Positions 24,154-36,158 of a stretch of DNA of 64,000 nt are shown one piece after another. The stretch covers positions 51,502,348 through 51,566,347 of the forward strand of contig JAFMSR010000002.1 of NCBI GenBank assembly GCA_022818135.1. The letters are read 5' to 3'. Made by a program: the position numbers and the translations under genes. The stretch's first letter is position 1. Each line of letters opens with the position of its first letter. A model generated the notes under the pieces. The model made no database searches. It worked only from the letters and a program-made list of their open reading frames with translations, and was not told the origin of the DNA. This DNA comes from Saxidomus purpurata (lineage: Eukaryota; Mollusca; Bivalvia; Venerida; Veneridae).

Positions 24154-27100
24154 AATATTAAGTTTTTTTATTTCACTTTCAACTTGAAATATTTGTTCTT
24201 TTAAATCACACATAAATTTATTCCATTATTTCTATGATGGACGTTGTCCCCCTCCTTGTACATGTATAATACACAAACTTAGGGTCTTAAATGACCAAGA
24301 CTAAAAGAGACCTTAATGCACCCTAATTATCCATATCCGTTTCAGTGTTTTATTGCCTGTGTAAGGGTACATGTATATTGTAAAACGTAAAACAGGTTTT
24401 AACAAAACAATTGTTGTAATTTAGTTTATCTTAAATATGTCCAATGTGCATTTCCAGTTTAAGAAAAAAGTCTTATCAAAATCCTAGAAACACGTAATTC
24501 ACATACAGCAAGTTTCAACATTGTCTTATTCCAATTTCTGACCTGTCTTAACTTTTTTTCATTTGTCAACCAGTTTAACTGCATTTATTTCATTTGAAAA
24601 CCGTCGGAGTGTTTTCATCAAATAAATAATATATAATTTATCACTCATTACAACTGCAGATTTATCAAAATTTTTATATAGGTCAGAAATGTCGCAAAAA
24701 ATATTATTTACAAAATAGATTTTTCAAATTTTTCAAAATGACATTGTGCACAAATAGCAAACCTTTCTATGTAAGGTGAGATTTACCCGGACAAACGGAT
24801 TCTGAAAATGAATTCTTTATATAAAATAAACGTCACAATTTTAAAGTGACATACCTATGTACATATGTGTTTGTGTGACATTCCACAAGTCTATGATTTA
24901 AAACCTGAACCTGTGAAAATGTGTACAATAGCACCAGTTCTATTTTTTTTCACAGGTATTATTCTGACTTTAAATATTTGCCTGTTTGTGAATGTCAAAA
25001 TAAGTAAATTTGCTACTTTAACCAAAAACAGTCCTTTAATATACTTATTTTATTCTGCACAACGATAATTTTGTTGTTGATAGAATTTCCCTGCCGATAT
25101 CACCGTAGCAAAAACGATCTTTTAAATCGTTTTCTATATATGGGTCAACATATTTAGACAAATGACCCAAAAAATGACTTTAAGTCTTGCAATCCTTAAC
25201 ATTTCGTAGGGAAAATATGGTAGCGCATTTTTAATTTAAAAATGTAAGTGAAAGACCAAATTAATCTTTTTTATATTCACATCATTATCAAGAGGAGAGA
25301 TAATATTAATTTATCTGACCGAAGCGAACACTTTATTTAACGGTTTTTGATTTATAAAGATTCAACCGAAATCCATTCTTTGTTTAAATCACGGCGTCTA
25401 ATCGATTATTGGGGTAAAAGGAAAGTCCCATGTGCAGTCTCTGTTCGACTATTGAAATCTTGGTCCATTAACTGCAATAAGGATTTTTGAACATTGATCA
25501 ATGAATTAGGAGGCCGACGTTGTACCAGCTTGATATATTTCATCCTTGTTTTAGCGTATATAATTATTTCACATATATCTCACTTAGATGTCGTTATTGT
25601 GAGGTTATAGAAAGACATCTCAATATTTTGGTTTCGTTTATTTGATATAGCATCATCGCTAAATTAAAGTGACTCCAATTATTGAGTCATTTGTACTAAA
25701 GAAACGTGATCAGAAAATTAATCACGATAAGCTAACCTCGAGTCCAACTTCTCTTTATATTTACAAATATACAGCGTATTGCAAGGCATACCTATTTTTT
25801 AAACAACGAAAGCGTTTTGATACTTTCAAAGTCTTTGTAAATTAATTCTATTATAGCATTTCTTAAAGATTACTGACTGTATTATAAACTGTAAGAAGTG
25901 GAAGTTTAGTTTTAAACGGTAACGCCTAGGATACCAACTAACTGAAATAAAATGTTAAAAAAAGCTTTAAAAATTACCAGTATTATTCCTTATTTTTCAC
26001 CACAAATATCTCCAATTCGGCTTATTCTGAAATAACGGAAATCAATCTATCCATATTAGATATTGAGTCAGTGTTGCGTGAATCTACTTTAGGTGATAAG
26101 GCTAAGAAATTGAAACAGTGATTCAATGTTTATGTATGAAAGTTATTAATACCTTATAAACATAGTGACAGTTGGTATTTAAAAAGATTTTAATGAATTT
26201 AATGTAACTTTTATGTTGTTTTCTTTATCATTTTTGCAGTTGTAAAAAGGAGTTTTCCCGAAATATTTAGACATTTGATAGTATCATTTTGCCCTCGCAA
26301 CGACACATAATTATTGTTCTTCTGTGCTTGGTTCGGAAAATCTGTGGATGATAATTTAACATCAATTAATCGGAATTAGTTAACAGCACTTGAAAATATT
26401 ACTATAATAGTTGCTTTCTTAGAACTATTGCGAATAGACTGACATTTTACAATTCTTTTAAAGAATAACAGAATACAATTTCATTTTATGTTACCGGATA
26501 TTTCAATATCTTATTGTTCTTGGCTGACAATTTCTTAGAAATTGAAACTGTAGCTTGTTGTGGATCAATTCAAAATACTGAAACAAGACATAATTTCTCA
26601 AAGTTGTGAAATATAGCTAAAACATATCAATAACTATTGAAACCAACAACTAAATCAATTCACTTTGGTTCCATTTATTTCACATGTCTTTTTCGATTAG
26701 ACTTGTTCAGTATGAACAGTCTCAGATTCCATGATTGTAATTCTCAAGACAAAAGAGAAATTAACATTTATTTTCAAGTTTGAACACATTCTGTGATGTA
26801 ATAAGAAAGTTAGAATGATTTATAATTCAAAAGACTTAAATCCGCGGCAGAGAGACAGTAATTTATGTAAACCCATTTCAAAAGACAATATGATAATAGA
26901 TGAAAATGATACAGTTTCAAGTTGACTTAAAAGTTGTATGACTTAAATTCTATATAAATGTTTATGAACAATACCGATTTTTTATTGACATTGACATTTT
27001 TTCTTTTCTATCTAAAAGTTGATAGTTCTAGTACTTTTGTTTAAACCGAAAACTTGACAATGTTCATTTGATTATGTATACCTACGTATTATATGCTTTG

Positions 27101-27267
27101 ATTAAAATGGAAACTTTAAAGAAAATGACACTATTTTTTTTAACAATACAAAAATGTACGTTGTCAAATAAGCAAGACATATTTTGCTGTTTTCTAAACT
27201 TTCCTAAATGTACATAAACAAACAAGTCAAGTAACTTTGGTTCAGACTCAACCTTTGAATTTTATAC
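24154..27267. other. AT-rich gene desert
   Basis: No exon, repeat or RNA gene that I can support on either strand. Confidence 0.45.
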
Positions 27268-27928
27268 TACAGTGGGACTTTCCTAATCCGTACTCTTCTT
27301 ATCCGGAAAGTACTGTCTAATTAACAAAACTTTCTAAACCAAACGTTTCCCACGGTCCCAAATTTTTTCTTTCTTTACCTAATGCAAAAATACCTTTGCA
27401 ATCCGAAACCTGTCTACTCCGAAAACCGAACAAGTTTTGTGGACAATTTCATATAAGTTAGTGAAGATTTACCTGTCAGATCCGAACACATACCGGGCCA
27501 TAGTATCTTGACAATACACAATCATTTTGTGAAGTGAGTAATGTCTTTAAGCGTTGATTATTTTGTAACAAAAAGTATGCGTATTTGTTTACATAGTGCA
27601 AAGTGTAGTTAAACAAGTGTGAAAAATATAATCATGGAATGACACTGCCGACAGTTTATATTATTCATGTTTTGATACACCGTGTTATTAGTATTAAACA
27701 GTTACTGAAACAGACAAAATGTAGTTAAAAGTATGTACTGTATTGACATGATTTTCTAACTCATTTTTTCGTCAGTTATTCTGATAACATGGTAACATAC
27801 GGAGGTATTAACTTTGGCTCAGAAATACATGTATATATACATTACTTCGCCCTTAGAGAGGATCTTTCTAATCTGAACACCTTTATAATCCGAACAATGT
27901 CTCTGATTGGACGGGTTACACTGTATTG
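27268..27928. mobile_element. pogo/Tigger-like non-autonomous DNA element
   Basis: The left end reads TA|CAGTGGGACTTTCCTAATCCG. The right end is its rough mirror, with CAGTGTAACCCGTCC on the minus strand followed by TA. The interior repeats phrases like 'taatccg' and 'aatccgaac', as in decayed pogo/Tigger copies. There is no transposase frame. Confidence 0.55.
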
Positions 27929-29234
27929 TCATTTTGAAAATTGTGTATAATCTACTTTATCTTTCTTGTACAAACATTTTTTTACATAAAAGTCAATTCT
28001 GCAAAAAAGTGACACGGTCCAGTTTATTTAGTCAGAAAACTGTCGTTCTTGGAGTTAAAACCATTGTCCTTGAAATCACATTGTATCAGACAAGTTTGTT
28101 AATTTCTGGTAACATTCCATTTGTTAATACAATCCAAGGATCATTAGACAGTGACTACCCTTGCCGCCACCACATACCGCGCGGTCGGTTACATACCTTT
28201 CGATTTGCAGAAAACAGAAAGAAATTCACTAAAACGCTGATAGAACAGTTATAAGATCGTAGATGAATTAAATAGACTCAAATGTAATTCATGCGTATTA
28301 TCCAGTGCACCGATTAGTTTGTTTTTCGGCCTCAGTGTACAAAAAGTTGTTCCATAAATAGAACTGTTTAAGTACAAAAAAACTTTACTCTTTGATTTAC
28401 AATACGCTTATAAAAAGTAATATAAATTAAACCAGTGCCTGTGCGTCTAAACGGTAAATTATGGTCGTCTCCTCCATTCGATTGTCAAACGGAACAATCG
28501 TTCATTGTTTAAGAGCGGTACAAAAAAATAAAATGTTGTTGAAACTCTTCACAGATAACGAAAGTATCAGTTGTTTATGACTTTTATTAGGGGTCTTGGC
28601 ATGTTCACCAGTTGAGAAATCCCACAGTCGGCTGGGACTATAAATAATCTAATAATGCTCGTTGTTAATGTGGTCTGAGCCTCAGTATTGAAAGCTTCTT
28701 GATTGAAAACAGTGTCTGTGCGATAAGTCTTTAAACCTGTCAGATTTCCCTTTGGAATTCAAATGTGCTCTAGAGTAAAATACCTGAGCAAAAACTAAAA
28801 CCAAAGAGCAAGCTAACTTTATGTATAATATGTACCTGAATTTGATAAATATATAAAACATAGAACAAAACGTCAGGGCAGGGGTATGTATGACTGTCTG
28901 ATTCTATAAACGGTTTGTGGGGAGCGTAATCATTCAAGAACAGAAATGTTGAGACATGTCAAGCTTTTACATAAAACTGCTCATTTAAAGGAATTATTTA
29001 TTTAATATTTATTTAAAGAATGCAAATATTTCTAAATTGTTTGCTACAGGGTAAGTTAAAGATGTGGTAAATTGCTGAACTGCACCGCAAAGCTCATTTT
29101 GATAAATACCTATCTTCCTTTCCTTGAACTTTATCAAACCCTTTTTTCGTAAGCTTCATCGATTAGAAACAAGGATGTCGTACAATGATCAAACTCTTTC
29201 CTTGTCTTAGATCCTGATCCTAAAGTGGTCTTAG

Positions 29235-29640
29235 TATGTTATGCCAGAAGCATTGTAAACTGTTAAAGCAATAAACATATTGTTGGCGCCGCCGATGACG
29301 GCGGCGGCCTATTATGGAATAGTTTTTCCGGAAGTACATGCTAGGAGCGGTTATTAGAATGCGAAGAAAATGGTTTTAACTGTATACTAAAATAATACGA
29401 GACAGACATTAAAATATTGATTATACACATTTCCTTCATTAAAACGTAATTGTTTAATTGTAATGTTCCTTTTCATATCTTTTAGAAAAAATACGAAAAC
29501 GTAAAACAACTTGTCCCTAATTTTAGCTATTTAACGCCACACATGTACAAAACTATTTTCGGCGCCCTTTGATGCTTTGCATCAATGGTATTCTTGTATT
29601 GTATTGTATTGTTTTGTTTTGTTACATTAGATTAATACAG
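29235..29640. mobile_element. ~400-bp insertion with GTATT repeat tail
   Basis: It is absent from copy A between 'gtagtagttcctgatcc' and 'gagaggagcag'. It includes the GC-rich palindrome-like 'ggcgccgccgatgacggcgg' and ends in a (gtatt)n run near 29594-29615. A short-tailed retro-insertion is possible, but no promoter boxes are seen. Confidence 0.5.
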
Positions 29641-30314
29641 ACGTTCTCCGAGAGGAGCAGTACCATACAAGTTGCCAATCGGGATGCGCATCCCATCTGC
29701 TAGTAAGACTGGACCTCTTCAGTTCTACTGACTTTGCCAATAACACTTTGCAATGTATTTTGATGAACCTTTTTCTCATAAACAAGCTACGTAAGAACGT
29801 AATGACATTGCTTTATTGGTGTTATGTATGCAGAACGTAGTGGTACAATGGTTCGGTGCTTTATTTACAAGTTCGGAAAAGCAAGTAGCAATGAATGACA
29901 GATAGTAAGTATCGTGTTGGTTTTTGATATCAGAACGTCTACATATATAGATACTGACACTTACATTACTAAATGTATTAAATGCCATTCTTATCAATTA
30001 TAGAAACTACAATGACGTATATATATACAATAAGTTTTTTTAAGGCTACACTTTTCGACAACTAGATCATATACAATAAATAAATAAATCGTAATTATCT
30101 GTTTTACATTATGATCTAAACATTATCAATATTCACGTATAAAGTATTCGTTACAGACAAAAACGATTTCTAACAAATTTAGATTCTAACATCTTCAAAT
30201 ATCTATAAAAAGTAAAACAGCAAATTAAATAACTCTCGCTGAAGAAATAGCGAATGAAGTTTCATTTCAAAGCATTTTTGCACAAGGCATTTTCGTGTAT
30301 ATGTCGATTGCCCT

Positions 30315-30792
30315 TTTAGGTCAGATACTCCTATTGATTGTCCCATAGACTTACACTATAAGTACAGTCATAAAGTGACCCTGAATCATACCTTATTAAA
30401 GGGTGTTGACCTATGAAGTAAAGTGTTTTGGTTAAATTATTATCTTAAGCACCAAATAATACTGTTTTTACATAGGGGTGACCAACCCAGTTTTTCACAA
30501 TTTTTCTTTAAAGACACCCACCCACTGAGTCTGGTGAGATTTAGAGGTCTGAACCACATATTTACACCATTTATAAAATCGTCTTTTTCAGTGTCATATA
30601 TTTTGATTAACAGTCTTAAAATATTCCAATATGTACCCAAGACATTGTATTTTATTTTTCTGGCAAGAATTTTTCATTTGTAAACAAAACATTTTCAACC
30701 AATCAGGTAACGTCTTAATATATCTTACGGTTTTCCCTGTACTTTTTTAGCCAATGCTTGAGCCAGGCTGCAATAGGATCATCTGACCTAAA
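30315..30792 (+). repeat. Left 478-bp terminal direct repeat with 12-bp inverted ends
   Basis: It starts TTTAGGTCAGAT and ends ATCTGACCTAAA and is otherwise non-coding. Open frames inside it on both strands are chance. The near-identity to 34385-34863 shows that both derive from one recent source. Confidence 0.85.
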
Positions 30793-31469
30793 GACATATT
30801 TTATTATTTTTCTAGCATATGATTTTATGTTATTTAATAAAAATAAGCTATTGCAAATGAAAATGTGCTGTTTGTTATTTCTTAAATACAGAGTTGAGCC
30901 CATAACTGCTACTTTACTGAGACACATGTTTCAGCTGAAAATGCAAAAATTGCAGAAAAAATAAAAAATGAAGAGGCAAATTTAGCCTCTATTTGAAGTT
31001 TCATATTTCAAGTTTCACTTATTCTTTTTTAAAAATTATTTGAAACATGTGTATGGCATTAATTCCACTACACTTAGCCATCCCCACAATACAGTCTGAC
31101 ACTTTTTGTGGGTTCTCTGGGTATTTTCATCCCCACGCCCCCTTTTCTATAACAAAAAAAAAATCCGGTTATTTTACCCCATTTAAAAGGCCTGAGTGAT
31201 GGTGATATATCAAAATGATAATCCTTATTGGTGACTCTTTTAAGACCTAATTAGCAGTACCACATGCTGTAGTAGAAGTGGCCATATCAGACTCCCCATC
31301 ATACATACAATGCTGGACACTATCTTAACTGACCTACATTATCAAAAATACATCCAAATCCTTACCATATTTCTCTGAAAGCATTTTACTGATGTTCAGC
31401 AAAAGAAAAAGTTAGAAAGTTGTATTAAATAAATTACTATAAGGCATCATTTTAGTGTAAAAATGGTAA

Positions 31470-33764
31470 AAGGTTACTTCAAACGACTACCGTCAAAATT
31501 TAAAAAGTGGTCATAATCTCTCACCAAGGACTGGTGCTTTCAGTTATAGTGACAATAAAGTGCGGTTTGTCAGACTGGATCATGAAATGAGACAAAAAGT
31601 GGAGCAAAGGACTGTACTACCTGAAGCTGTGACGGATACCGAAGCCCGTGCTAATGAACAACCAAAATACAAATTTTCACGTTCAAAGCAAAATATGGGT
31701 ACAGATACTGAAACAGCCTCCAACAAATCACAGCAGTGCAGGTAGGGCCAGTATACATATTCTTAACAATAAATTGAATGTTTCTTTAAATTTTTTTATT
31801 ACATTAATAAATAAAACAGCACATATTTCCATTCAAAATAGCTATTTTTACCAAATGTGAAGCTTGAAATGCAAATAATTTACCAGCCACTACATAATAA
31901 TGAGCAAATACTGCCAGAGATGGCCTTTAAAAATTCATAAACTTTGTTAAATTAAGAATTATTATCATTTTTTAATGATATTAGGTCTATAGTGACCCCA
32001 GTTGAAAAAATGTAAATTTAAGGGAGACAACTCAAATAGGCTTGTATAGACTGTAAAATGACCATACTGGCATAATGTACTGATATTCTGATGTTTTTCA
32101 GTTACAGAGAGAACACTGATACATATAAGCTGTTGCATACAGGCAAACTGTGGGAAATGGTTAACACAGTTGTTCGAGAGCACATGACGACAACACCACA
32201 CTGTGACGGTGATCTCATGTTCGATACATCTTCCTCAAAGCAGTGGGGTTTAGGCTGGCGAGAGCGTATTGAGTGCAAAAACTGTTCATACAAGGCGGTT
32301 TAAACTTTACAAAGAAATTGACACAAACAAGCGCGGTGCTAAGACTGCCACAGTAAACAGAGGCGTCTGTGTTGCAATGACACAAACACCAATTTCATCA
32401 AGTAGCTTGCGAAAGATATGCCTTGGTGGAAATATTCCAGTCCCATCTTTCAAATGCTTACAGGAAAATGCTAACAAAGTGAATGATGTTGTGTTACAGC
32501 AAAACAGGAAGGACATGAAGCGCATAAGAGAGGAGCTGAAAACAATAAATAAATACAGAGGAGATCCAGAACATGTCGTCACTGTTCAAGTTGATGGAAT
32601 GTACAACACCAACTTGTACAGCGGTGTAGGACGTACTCCCTATCAACCTGCCACACAGGCAACCTACACTGTTGCTGAAACTGTCGCAAGAAAAACAGCA
32701 AATTATAGCAGCAGATGCAGTCAATAAATTATGCTCAAAGCATGGCTTCCACACACAAGAAGATGCGGAATGTGATGTGAAGTGCAAGCCATGCTCAGCT
32801 ACAGCTTCAATTGAAACAACCATTGGTAATGAGAGAAGATGGGCAGGTAACTGTCTAAAAGACATGAAGGAAGATGGACTGGAAGTTAGTTACTTGACTT
32901 CAGATGCAGATACCGGTGCTTTCCAGGCAGCGGCAGACCTTACAACCAGGGGATCACCAACACCGAGCCATGCCATCTGTTTGACACCCGGCATTTAGCT
33001 GAAAACCATAGAAAGCAAATGCGTAACTGCCAGAAAATTTTGGGTATGATGCCTGACATGACTCAGCGTACCGTACCTACCTCCGTGGCAGGTTTTCACT
33101 TGATCTAAGTAAGAGATGTACAGCAGAGTTCAGTGCCAGGTATGAAAAAGAGAGCGGCAATTTCCTAAAAATCAGACAGGGGATGAAGTATTGTGTAAAT
33201 GCAATTAAACGGTGCTATGCTGGTGACCACTGTGGTTGTCGGCTACATTCCCTTGTTTGCAAAGGTCTACCGACTGACAACTGGCTAGCTGCAAGTCCTT
33301 TCCTTACAAGAAATTTTAGAATTAATCTATCTCGCCCCGAGAACCATGACATCATGCTTCAGTGGATAGAATATCGTCTGGGGGAAGACATGCTTAAAAA
33401 AACACGGCTTAATTCCAACACCCAAAAAGTTGAGGGAACCAACAGATCAATTAAACTCAGCTTACCTAAGAATGCGACTTTCACCAGAAACTTCCCGGGT
33501 AGACTGAACAGTGCTATTCACTCCGTTAATAATGGTCCAGGACAATCCGTTATAAAACTATGTTCGGCAGCTCAATGCCCAATACCACCAACTGGAAGAG
33601 TTGCTGCTCAGCTAAACGAAGTGCAACGGCTAGCAGAAAAGAAAAAAATAGGAGAGGCAACTCTAGAATTTAAGCAGAAAAAGAAAGAAAACGGCGCAGT
33701 AAAATGTACAAATTACATGAGACAAATAGAGAAACAAATAAATATATCAAAGCACAGATACTGA
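31470..33764 (+). pseudogene. Mutator-like DDE transposase, intron-containing, frameshifted
   Basis: Exon pieces: ~31470-31741 (donor gtaggg) and from 32102 (acceptor gtttttcag), joining in phase to read through 'GLGWRERIECKNCSYKA'. The frame then breaks near 32297, again near 32690 (an extra A in a run of five) and again between about 32950 and 33090. The continuing parts are nevertheless collinear with one protein: a Cys pair CKNC, 'TVQVDGMYN' (first Asp), 'LTSDADTGAFQAA' (second Asp), 'CTAEFSARYEK', and 'TQKVEGTNRSIKLSLPKN' (candidate Glu). This order resembles the Mutator-like transposase domain of animal genomes; the family is inferred from recall and not searched. The N-terminal start was not found. 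With at least three breaks it should be inactive, unless the breaks are sequencing errors. Confidence 0.72.
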
Positions 33765-33866
33765 AAACCCAGATACAAGAATTGCGAAAAAACAAATGCA
33801 AAAACACTGATACAGTTATACAGTCGAGAGCAAGTACAAGTGCCAATCCGGATATACAAGGCCATT

Positions 33867-34319
33867 TCAAAGCCGGGGTGGTAAGAGGCATGGTGGACAA
33901 TGCTCACAGGTCAAGATATTGCATTTAAAGCAAGGAATCCGGGACATGTTAGTAAAATGCAGCTCTAAAACTAAATGATGTGGATTGATGCACAGTTTGT
34001 TATTACACAAATGACTGACATCTAATTCAGCCCCATTCTCTGCTGATCTTGGCAGCTGATTCTTCAAAATTTTGTGATGTAGCATATAAGCTACCCTATG
34101 CACACTCTCAACACTTGCTTTACCACTAGGCCAGGTCACCCGCTTCACCCCATACCCATATTTGTCCTTACTCCCAGTCCAAAATAAACAAACACAATCT
34201 GGCCCACCCCCACCCACTTCAACAGAATGTTTAATGAAACTTCTCTGTATTTTGCTCCAAAATGACACTGTATCAGCCATTTTCAAGATTTGAAGCAGTA
34301 CTGTTAGCTCATTTGTCAA
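33867..34319 (-). CDS. HNH/zinc-loop (zf-His_Me endonuclease-like) protein of the transposon
   Basis: A single intact exon of 150 codons on the minus strand, tail-to-tail with the transposase about 100 bp away. 'ELDVSHLCNNKLCINPHHL' is the His-Cys-Cys-His signature of the zinc-binding loop of His-Me finger homing endonucleases; an upstream 'VHRVAYMLHHK' helix also fits. The C-terminus has CFKC..CEHCPPC, a second possible zinc site. The N-terminal start is taken at 34319; a Met 13 residues later (MADTV) is a reasonable alternative. It remains open while the transposase is broken. I infer DNA nicking or cutting that helps movement, but that role is not shown by the sequence. A captured host gene is the alternative. 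Confidence 0.72.
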   Translation of the reverse strand: MTNELTVLLQILKMADTVSFWSKIQRSFIKHSVEVGGGGPDCVCLFWTGSKDKYGYGVKRVTWPSGKASVESVHRVAYMLHHKILKNQLPRSAENGAELDVSHLCNNKLCINPHHLVLELHFTNMSRIPCFKCNILTCEHCPPCLLPPRL

Positions 34320-34384
34320 AATACATCAAAACAAACATTTCTTACTTACATCATAGCACGAGCCAGTTCCTACCATTTTTTGAC

Positions 34385-34863
34385 TTTAGGTCAGATACTC
34401 CTATTGATTGTCCCATAGACTTACATTATAAGTACAGTCATAAAGTGACCCTGAATCATACCTTATTAAAGGGTGTTGACCTATGAAGTAAAGTTTTTTG
34501 GTTAAATTAGCATCTTAAGCACCAAATAATACTGTTTTTACATAGGGGTGACCAACCCAGTTTTTCACAATTTTTCTTTAAAGACACCCACCCACTGAGT
34601 CTGGTGAGATTTAGAGGTCTGAACCACATATTTACACCATTTATAAAATCGTCTTTTTCAGTGTCATATATTTTGATTAACAGTCTTAAAATATTCCAAT
34701 ATGTACCCAAGACATTGTATTTTATTTTTCTGGCAAGTATTTTTCATTTGTAAACAAAACATTTTCAACCAATCAGGTAACGTCTTAATATATCTTACGG
34801 TTTTCCCTGTACTTTTTTTAGCCAATGCTTGAGCCAGGCTGCAATAGGATCATCTGATCTACA
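34385..34863 (+). repeat. Right 478-bp terminal direct repeat
   Basis: Same orientation as the left repeat. It starts TTTAGGTCAGAT and ends ATCTGATCTACA, one or two bases off the left copy's end. Host sequence resumes at about 34862 ('catttggaatttccatg'). Confidence 0.85.
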
Positions 34864-35143
34864 TTTGGAATTTCCATGCTTGTGTTAATTGCAATAACGA
34901 AAATATATTTTTCATGCATTACATGTTGTGATCTTCTTGTTTTAGGGTAATCCATTTAAAAGTTCAAACGACCTGATTGAGCTTATATTTTTGTAATTTT
35001 GTAATTATTCATAGATTTAATTTCACAAACAACGCAGATATCTCTCATGAGTTCTAATTTTATTTTTTGGTAGTATTTTTAATATTGGCGAAGCAGTTTC
35101 TCTTTCATTCCATAAATAACATGTCTTAAACATGTATACTCAC

Positions 35144-36038
35144 ACAAGACACATGTTTCGTTCTTTGGTTAACGTCTGTATCTAGCCTTACAATCACAAA
35201 TTGACTGCAGACATACGGTGTTCGGATATAGGCACTCAGCATCTATCGTACACGGTATGCCATAATGCGATGTCTTTATAGATGAGCCTGTGATTAGAAA
35301 AAAAAATATGCAAATCGTTTTAAGATTAGCCAATACAAACATTTATTAGGGAATATCAAAACAAATATTTTGTTGTGGGTACATGAACCAAATTCTTATT
35401 TTCAGTCAAGTTTGTATTTTGTCTGTTATATTTGAAAATATAATCATTTTCGTTTTGAGGAAATAATATATCTTCGAAGTTCACCTAACTTGAATGTAAC
35501 ATCAGGTGAACTTAGTAAATTGTTTTTGACACATGATTGAAACTCCAACAAGTATTAGTTTTGGTGACATAAGGGCTTTTGACAAATTGAATAATACTGC
35601 ATTTTTTACAATATTTCATTGAATATGCTATAAAAATTATTTGAATAATAAATATGTCGACTGCAGTTTAAGTCGTTCATTTTTAATCCCAAGACATATA
35701 ATCATAAAGTATCCCTCGTCGACTCTTTCATAAAACACATATCCGTTCCATTCACTCATAATATCCGAGTCGAAACCAGCTCTGTAACCAATTCATTGCT
35801 TAGCAAGGTGTTTGCAGAACACTCCGAAACATCTTTAATGTCGTAAACATTGATATGCACATGTTGTACAGTTCACAGCGTCTTCTACATCAAAGACGGT
35901 AAAATTTGAATTGCATTTATATCCATTTTTTTCTGATTGCTTCGTTAATACCTCGGCCTGTGTCGCAACCACAGTAACACGGTGTACTTTACACGCCGCC
36001 ACAACAATAAGCACAACTAATTTACAAACGAACCTCAT
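35144..36038 (-). pseudogene. PAN-EB paralogue 3, dead copy without third exon
   Basis: Exon 1 (36038-35720) keeps the signal peptide and the first half of the PAN-like domain. It then has TAA where paralogue 2 has GAA (after CAYQCLRH) and a second stop (TGA) at the QC of QCIGC. The splice donor after exon 1 has changed from GGTGAGG to GACGAGG, losing GT. The EB exon (35287-35144) has a TAA in place of GAA after KARYRR, but retains a good GTGAGT donor. The third exon, present in copy A at 13759-14021, is absent; that part of the segment is deleted, and the transposon sits next to the breakpoint. The exons are otherwise close to paralogue 2, so death is recent relative to the 1-versus-2 split. 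Confidence 0.85.
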
Positions 36039-36158
36039 AATGTTGTAATCGAAAAGACCTTACTGGCTTCCGGTATGCTTTTTTCTGTTCAAGTTTCTAA
36101 ACATATAGTGCGTCAGAATAAGGTTTTGTATGTAATGATTCTGACATCTGGTAGTGTA

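Larger units (their letters stand above)
30315..34863. mobile_element. Composite DNA transposon with 478-bp direct terminal repeats, inserted in copy B
   Basis: Left unit 30315-30792 and right unit 34385-34863 are direct repeats with about seven differences by my count. Each unit begins TTTAGGTCAGAT and ends in the inverse, ATCTGACCTAAA (ATCTGATCTACA at the far right), so every unit has its own 12-bp inverted ends. Between them lie a broken DDE transposase (+) and an intact HNH-type ORF (-). The paralogous site at 14943 ('gcccttatatttgg') shows the pre-insertion state; flanks here are 'gccctt' and 'catttgg', with TA the likeliest duplicated target. Confidence 0.82.
28665..36158. repeat. Segmental duplication, copy B (disrupted)
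   Basis: The partner of 12003-16208. Relative to copy A it has an insertion at about 29235-29640 (next entry), a deletion removing the third exon of the PAN-EB gene (junction near 30230-30250), and the transposon at 30315-34863. Confidence 0.8.

Noticed and set aside
27907..28254. 115-codon frame overlapping the pogo-like right end
   Set aside because: It begins within the transposon end and has no domain; treated as chance.
30423..30683. Open frames within the 478-bp repeat units
   Set aside because: Non-coding repeat; frames occur on both strands and differ between the copies.
30315..34863. LTR retrotransposon
   Set aside because: The two 478-bp direct repeats suggest LTRs, but they have 12-bp inverted ends rather than TG..CA. 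The interior has no gag, protease, reverse transcriptase or integrase; instead it carries a DDE transposase and an HNH frame.
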